A stretch of 64,000 bases of DNA. Source: Candidatus Alcium sp. F082. Its GTDB lineage: Bacteria; Bacteroidota; Bacteroidia; Bacteroidales; F082. The DNA lies in NCBI GenBank assembly GCA_001543395.1, contig LPNG01000008.1:1-64000 (forward strand), in the 5' to 3' direction. The position numbers were made by a program, and so were the translations under genes. Of this stretch, positions 61,325 to 64,000 are shown in pieces. The notes under the pieces are model-generated. The model was not told the origin of the DNA. It saw only the letters and a list, made by a program, of their open reading frames with translations, and ran no database searches. Each line of letters starts with the position of its first letter. The first letter of the stretch is position 1.

Positions 61325-61597
61325 TTACTTAACAGCGTTCATGAAGGTCTTGGCAGGCTTGAAAGCGGGAATCTTGTGGGCAGGGATGGTGATAGCGATG
61401 TTCTTGCCAATGTTACGGCCAGTCTTTTCAGCTCTTACCTTGATGATGAAGCTGCCGAAGCCTCTCAGATAAACATTCTCACCCTTAGCCATAGCGTTCT
61501 TCACAACTTCCATGAAGTTCTCAACAACATTCTGGACAGCACCTTTTTCAATGCCGGTCTTGCTTGCGATTTCAGCAACGATTTCTGCTTTAGTCAT
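61325..61597 (-). CDS. HU-family DNA-binding protein
   Basis: A 90-residue histone-like protein: MTKAEIVAEIASKTGIEKGA, then GENVYLRGFGSFIIKVRAEK and TGRNIGKNIAITIPAHKIPA with FKPAK. The GFGSF turn and the RNIGKNI-x-IPAHKIPAFKPAK arm are the standard features of HU/IHF beta subunits. It bends DNA and compacts the nucleoid. The promoter element lies at 61648. Confidence 0.97.
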   Translation of the reverse strand: MTKAEIVAEIASKTGIEKGAVQNVVENFMEVVKNAMAKGENVYLRGFGSFIIKVRAEKTGRNIGKNIAITIPAHKIPAFKPAKTFMNAVK

Positions 61598-61647
61598 TTT
61601 TTCTCTTATTTTAATGGTTAGTTATTTTGTTTGTCGTAAATTTGCGG

Positions 61648-61655
61648 CAAAGGTA
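61648..61655 (-). promoter_or_regulatory. -7 promoter element (TACCTTTG) of the HU gene
   Basis: The minus strand reads TACCTTTGCCGC 51 bases upstream of the HU start, a perfect TAnnTTTG. Confidence 0.65.
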
Positions 61656-61741
61656 CGAACATTTTCAATACGAAGACTCTATTAATGCAAAATTTTTATT
61701 CTAATGAGTTATAAATAAAGAATTTCGCCTCAGAAAACACG

Positions 61742-62791
61742 ATGAACATCATACACGACACCTTAATTAATTGGTATGCCGAAAACCACCGCGACTTACC
61801 TTGGCGACACGACCCCGCCCCATATGAGGTCTGGCTCTCCGAAGTGATCCTGCAACAGACCCGCGTCAACCAAGGAATGGACTACTATCTGCGTTTCATC
61901 GAGAGATGGCCCACGGTGACCGACCTTGCCAAAGCCTCGGAAGAAGAAGTCTTGAAAATGTGGCAAGGACTAGGCTACTACTCGCGAGCCCGCAACCTGC
62001 ACCACTGTGCGCAACAAGTTGTAAAACAATATGATGGACAGTTTCCTTCCAATTTTGAACAACTCAAACAGTTGAAAGGCGTCGGCGACTACACCGCTGC
62101 AGCCATCGCTTCTATCGCTTTCAACCTGCCCCACGCCGTGATCGACGGCAACGTCTACCGCGTGTTGGCCCGGCTCTACGACATCGACACACCTATTAAT
62201 ATTAATGAAGGACAAAAGCTCTTTGCCCAACTCGCCGACGAACTCCTCAACCGCGAGCAGCCAGGCCTTCATAACCAAGCTGTGATGGAATTCGGGGCCC
62301 TCCACTGTACGCCAAAGAATCCCAAATGCCTATACTGTCCCCTGCAAGCCCATTGTCTGGCCTTCGCCCACCAGACCGTGCTGCAACGTCCTGTGAAACT
62401 ACCCAAGACCAAAGTCACTACAAGATATTTCAACTATTTGGTTATCAGAACAAAAGACGGCATTTACTTACACAAGCGCAGCAATAACGACATTTGGAAA
62501 AACCTCTACGATTTCCCCTGTATAGAGAGTGAAAAAAGCCTCTCTGCAGAAGAGGTTATTGTATCGGAACAATTCAAGCAACTCATTGAAAACAAACCTT
62601 TTACCATAATCAAAGTATCCCCTGTCTTCACCCACAAACTGACCCATCGAACCATCTTGGCCCAATTCATCGAAATAAAACTTGAAAAAAAAATATTGCG
62701 GATTGAAACAAAAGATTTATTTTTGACGCCAGAAAAGGATTTGGGCAGTTTTCCCATTCCACGCTTAATCGACTTATACTTAAACAATTAA
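61742..62791 (+). CDS. mutY: A/G-specific adenine glycosylase MutY
   Basis: A 349-residue DNA repair enzyme that removes adenine mispaired with 8-oxoguanine. N-terminal: RDLPWRHDPAPYEVWLSEVI, then LQQTRVNQGMDYYLRFIERW (catalytic Glu in SEVI). LKGVGDYTAAAIASIAF is the helix-hairpin-helix, and VIDGNVYRVLARLYDID holds the catalytic Asp. The iron-sulfur cluster cysteines are visible in HCTPKNPKCLYCPLQAHC. The C-terminal NUDIX-like domain (about 220-345) recognises 8-oxoG. It starts the mutY-ssb-gldE set. Confidence 0.96.
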   Translation: MNIIHDTLINWYAENHRDLPWRHDPAPYEVWLSEVILQQTRVNQGMDYYLRFIERWPTVTDLAKASEEEVLKMWQGLGYYSRARNLHHCAQQVVKQYDGQFPSNFEQLKQLKGVGDYTAAAIASIAFNLPHAVIDGNVYRVLARLYDIDTPININEGQKLFAQLADELLNREQPGLHNQAVMEFGALHCTPKNPKCLYCPLQAHCLAFAHQTVLQRPVKLPKTKVTTRYFNYLVIRTKDGIYLHKRSNNDIWKNLYDFPCIESEKSLSAEEVIVSEQFKQLIENKPFTIIKVSPVFTHKLTHRTILAQFIEIKLEKKILRIETKDLFLTPEKDLGSFPIPRLIDLYLNN

Positions 62792-62803
62792 AAAAACTAC
62801 ACA

Positions 62804-63277
62804 ATGGCAAGCATGAACAAAGTTATCCTCATAGGCCGACTTGGGAAAACCCCGGAAGTTACCACTTTTGAAAACGGCAACAAGAAAATATCCGTTACCA
62901 TGGCCACCTCAGAAAGGTATCGCGACCGCGATAACAACTGGGTGGAACAAACCGACTGGCACAATATCGTGGTTTGGGGCAACCTCGCCAATGACATCGC
63001 TGACGGACGCCGCAACTACTCAAAAGGCGATTTGATGTATGTGGAAGGCAAACTCAGAACCCGCCAATACACCGACCAGCAAGGGGCCGTCCGCTACGTC
63101 ACCGAAGTGAATGCCGACAAGATGATGCAACTGGCTCCTGCCCGTCCCGCACAACAATCATCGTATGGTCAGCCCTACACAGGAGAACAACCCACAGGTT
63201 ACACTCCAATTCCTTCTGTATCAGAACATAGCGACCCGCTTCAAGGCAGCGATCCCGAAAACGATCTGCCCTTCTGA
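62804..63277 (+). CDS. ssb: Single-stranded DNA-binding protein
   Basis: A 157-residue protein with an OB fold (about 1-112; MNKVILIGRLGKTPEVTTFE, then WHNIVVWGNLANDIADGRRN and YVEGKLRTRQYTDQQGAVRY) and a flexible tail ending in the acidic tip DPENDLPF, the SSB interaction signal for repair and replication partners. It lies 12 bases after mutY and is probably co-transcribed. Confidence 0.97.
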   Translation: MASMNKVILIGRLGKTPEVTTFENGNKKISVTMATSERYRDRDNNWVEQTDWHNIVVWGNLANDIADGRRNYSKGDLMYVEGKLRTRQYTDQQGAVRYVTEVNADKMMQLAPARPAQQSSYGQPYTGEQPTGYTPIPSVSEHSDPLQGSDPENDLPF

Positions 63278-63345
63278 TCAACCCTAACGACTACAAATCT
63301 TACATCATATTAGCGGATAGTTTATCCGCGTATGGATTATTTTCC

Positions 63346-63353
63346 TAATTTTG
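63346..63353 (+). promoter_or_regulatory. Promoter (TTTA - 21 bp - TAATTTTG) of gldE
   Basis: TAATTTTG at 63346-63353 has a -33-like TTTA at 63321-63324, 21 bp apart, close to the Bacteroidetes consensus. It lies downstream of the only nearby ATG (63332), so translation must start later. Confidence 0.65.
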
Positions 63354-63379
63354 CAGCGCTAAATATAAAACACACAGCT

Positions 63380-64000
63380 TTGGAAACACCCGACCCTGAC
63401 CCTCTCATAGGACTGCTCACCGTTGTTTCAAACAACTTTTTCACTGGATTTACCGTCAACGCCATCATCGGATTGGTCGTATTATGCCTACTCCTCATCG
63501 CTTCGGCCTTGATATCGAGTAGCGAGACTGCTTTTTTCTCCTTGCAGCCTGCCGATATCGAAGATCTTGAAACACGAAGCGACAACAAGAGCAAAATCGT
63601 TTTGAGTCTCCGCGAAAAGCCGAAGACCTTGTTGGCCACCATCCTGATTGGCAACAACTTCGTGAACGTCACCATCACCTTGCTGTCGACCTACATCATG
63701 GCACAGCTGTTCGACATGGCGAACCACCCAGTGGCAGCCTTTCTCCTCGAGGTCGTCATCGTCACCTCGTTAATCCTCATTGTTGGCGAGATCACACCTA
63801 AGATCTATGCCAGCAAAAGGCCCGTCAAAACAGCCCGTTTCATGGCAAAGCCCTTACGTTTCCTTATCGGATTCTTCAAGCCCTTGAGCAAGCTGCTGGT
63901 CAACTCCACCTCGTTCATGGACAAGCATTTGGAAAAGAAAAAAGGCGAAATCTCCATCGAAGACCTCTCCACTGCCGTCGACATCGCCACTGAGGAATCA
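63380..64000 (+). CDS. gldE: Gliding-motility protein GldE (CNNM/DUF21 domain), partial
   Basis: The N-terminal 207 residues are present; the gene continues past the window. A TTG start at 63380 is proposed, giving LETPDPDPLIGLLTVVSNNF (Leu read as Met); the ATG at 63332 lies upstream of the promoter element. Membrane segments occur at about residues 23-47, 87-110, 117-138 and 150-170. ASALISSSETAFFSLQPADI is the DUF21/CNNM signature, and IVGEITPKIYASKRP is the conserved GExxPKxxA motif. CBS and transporter-associated domains are expected after the edge. The mutY-ssb-gldE order is known from gliding Flavobacteria, where GldE stabilises GldD. It may act in divalent metal transport. Confidence 0.88.
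   Translation, partial: METPDPDPLIGLLTVVSNNFFTGFTVNAIIGLVVLCLLLIASALISSSETAFFSLQPADIEDLETRSDNKSKIVLSLREKPKTLLATILIGNNFVNVTITLLSTYIMAQLFDMANHPVAAFLLEVVIVTSLILIVGEITPKIYASKRPVKTARFMAKPLRFLIGFFKPLSKLLVNSTSFMDKHLEKKKGEISIEDLSTAVDIATEES

Overview
The window is chromosomal DNA from a member of the Bacteroidota, almost certainly the order Bacteroidales. Signs of this are several secreted proteins ending in type IX secretion (T9SS) sorting domains, gliding-motility homologues (GldB, GldE), PorT-like barrels and a complete aerotolerance (bat) operon. In addition, at least fifteen intergenic gaps carry the Bacteroidetes -7 promoter element TAnnTTTG at a sensible distance from a start codon, and Shine-Dalgarno sequences are mostly absent. 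The genus cannot be read from the sequence. A cobalamin-dependent ribonucleotide reductase, a sialidase and surface repeat proteins would fit a gut or rumen anaerobe, but that is inference. No rRNA, tRNA, CRISPR array, insertion sequence or phage was seen.

Layout. 1-5.5 kb: the start of a secreted protein (cut by the window edge), an M49-like metallopeptidase lipoprotein, an acyl-CoA dehydrogenase and a biotin carboxylase/biotin carrier subunit, all on the minus strand. 5.5-8.4 kb: a large T9SS beta-propeller protein. 8.6-17.8 kb: an unbroken minus-strand operon moxR - DUF58 - BatD-like - batA - batB - batC - batD - batE, whose BatC carries extra InlB-like repeats and a glutamine-rich tail. 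18.0-22.7 kb: aspartate kinase, bracketed by two copies of a palindromic repeat, then a 1070-residue iron-sulfur flavoprotein that joins three HcnA/B/C-like parts in one chain. 22.9-23.9 kb: a Fic protein whose promoter and interdomain linker share a 12-bp repeat. 24-30.3 kb: minus-strand secreted proteins (two lipoproteins, a barrel, two T9SS proteins) and a frameshifted TPR regulator, with several palindromic repeats between them. 30.7-34.2 kb: EF-G and a small AT-rich island with a DUF3791 protein. 34.2-40.8 kb: a T9SS sialidase, YifB, GldB and CinA.

40.9-50.7 kb: a nucleoside phosphorylase, an OmpA-like protein, two PorT-like barrels in convergent arrangement, two M24 peptidases in tandem, a TonB-dependent receptor and ribosomal protein L28. 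50.8-56.4 kb: an MscS channel, an exosortase-like membrane protease, a ROK kinase and class II ribonucleotide reductase. 56.4-61.6 kb: TatD, HflX, TrpRS, RNase G, a 29-residue mS38/bS22-like ribosomal protein and HU. 61.7-64 kb: mutY - ssb - gldE, an arrangement known from gliding Bacteroidetes; gldE runs off the end.

How the genes work together. MoxR and the Bat proteins look like one envelope complex, with a MoxR chaperone ATPase acting on membrane-anchored VWA proteins. The T9SS substrates, PorT-like barrels and Gld proteins imply a working type IX secretion system encoded partly elsewhere. The most unusual items are the Fic repeat arrangement, the fused oxidoreductase, the modified BatC, the exosortase-like protein and the dense set of palindromic repeats, one of which lies inside a coding sequence.
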